Shown here piece by piece: positions 63,755-64,000 of a DNA stretch of 64,000 nucleotides. The DNA is from Atrichornis clamosus. Taxonomy: Eukaryota; Chordata; Aves; Passeriformes; Menuridae. A model generated the notes under the pieces. That model was not told the DNA's origin, did not search any database, and worked only from the letters and a program-made list of their open reading frames with translations. Location: positions 39,031 to 103,030 of the forward strand of contig WBMZ01015250.1 in NCBI GenBank assembly GCA_013400975.1, in the 5' to 3' direction. A program made the position numbers and the translations under genes. The first letter of the stretch is position 1. The number at the start of each line of letters is the position of its first letter.

Positions 63755-63776
63755 AATAGGTGTCGCTACACCTATT
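63755..63776. repeat. Perfect 8-bp inverted repeat at the LTR border
   Basis: AATAGGTG and CACCTATT flank the 6-nt loop TCGCTA. The right arm ends exactly where the LTR begins (TGTGGTGGG). Confidence 0.75.
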
Positions 63777-64000
63777 GTGGTGGGATGACCTTGGCTGGAC
63801 ACCAGATGCCCACCAAGCCACTCCACAGCTCCCCTTCACAGCTGGACAGGGGAGAGAAAACAAGATGGAAAGCAACTCGTAGGTTGAGATAAGGCAGTTT
63901 GCTAAAGCAAAAGTGGAAATTTGGGTGTGCATAAGCAAAGAGAGAAAAAAAAAAGTTTATTCTCCACTTCCCATCAGTGAGTGGTTGTCTTAGTTTAAAA
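63776..64000 (+). mobile_element. ERV-type LTR fragment running off the window
   Basis: It starts with the canonical TG (TGTGGTGGGATGACCTTGGC), then CACCAGATGCCCACCAAGCC, CAGCTGGACAGGGGAGAGAA, GGTTGAGATAAGGCAG and CTCCACTTCCCATCAGTGAG. These blocks match a high-copy LTR pattern I know from passerine genomes. The far end, any internal region and the target-site duplication lie beyond base 64000. No viral gene is present in the visible part. Confidence 0.7.

Noticed and set aside
1..64000. CRISPR arrays, rRNA operons, bacterial operons or phage modules
   Set aside because: None seen. There are no regularly spaced direct repeats, no Shine-Dalgarno-led tandem genes and no rRNA landmarks; the sequence is vertebrate.

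Overview
The window looks like a piece of avian nuclear genome. It is AT-rich, has split genes with GT-AG introns, carries three CR1 LINE 3'-end fragments (two inverted, one direct), and runs off its right edge in an ERV-type LTR of a kind common in songbirds and their relatives. I see no bacterial, plasmid or phage features. Two protein-coding genes are recognisable, and both sit in the first 20 kb.

Left edge (1-2.5 kb): the last large coding exon of HJURP, the Holliday junction recognition protein that deposits CENP-A at centromeres, on the + strand. It is cut by the window start. It ends either at a TAG at 1571-1573 or, through a splice at 1495, in two small downstream exons (2061-2124 and 2307-2401). 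From 2.5 to 8.4 kb there is only AT-rich intergenic or 3' UTR sequence.

8.4-20.5 kb: TRAT1 (TRIM), the T-cell receptor-associated transmembrane adaptor, on the - strand and converging on HJURP. All five coding exons are present (15000-14898, 13278-13242, 11869-11808, 10521-10463, 9329-9048). Every splice phase fits, and they join into a 180-residue protein with the YGNL, YEQM and YASL motifs and the C-terminal IHDDPIRL block. A non-coding first exon is proposed at about 20353-20500, with an ETS/RUNX-like composite just upstream of it at 20531-20544. The large first intron holds a CR1 and an AT-rich stretch that looks like a conserved non-coding element.

20.5-64 kb: about 43 kb upstream of TRAT1 with no gene I can identify. 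It holds two CR1 fragments (25.2 and 38.6 kb), a short LTR fragment (39.3 kb), microsatellites, several homeodomain-site-rich stretches that could be enhancers, a decayed coding-like reading frame (23.8-24.2 kb), and a few isolated exon-like segments with good splice signals. The most interesting of these is a transmembrane-type exon at 37675-37772 followed by a phase-compatible exon at 38995-39112. The right edge (about 62.9-64 kb) is repeat-derived.

Together the window joins a mitotic centromere gene and a lymphocyte signalling adaptor that lie on different chromosomes in human. The two genes have no obvious functional link. No new defence or metabolic system is evident.
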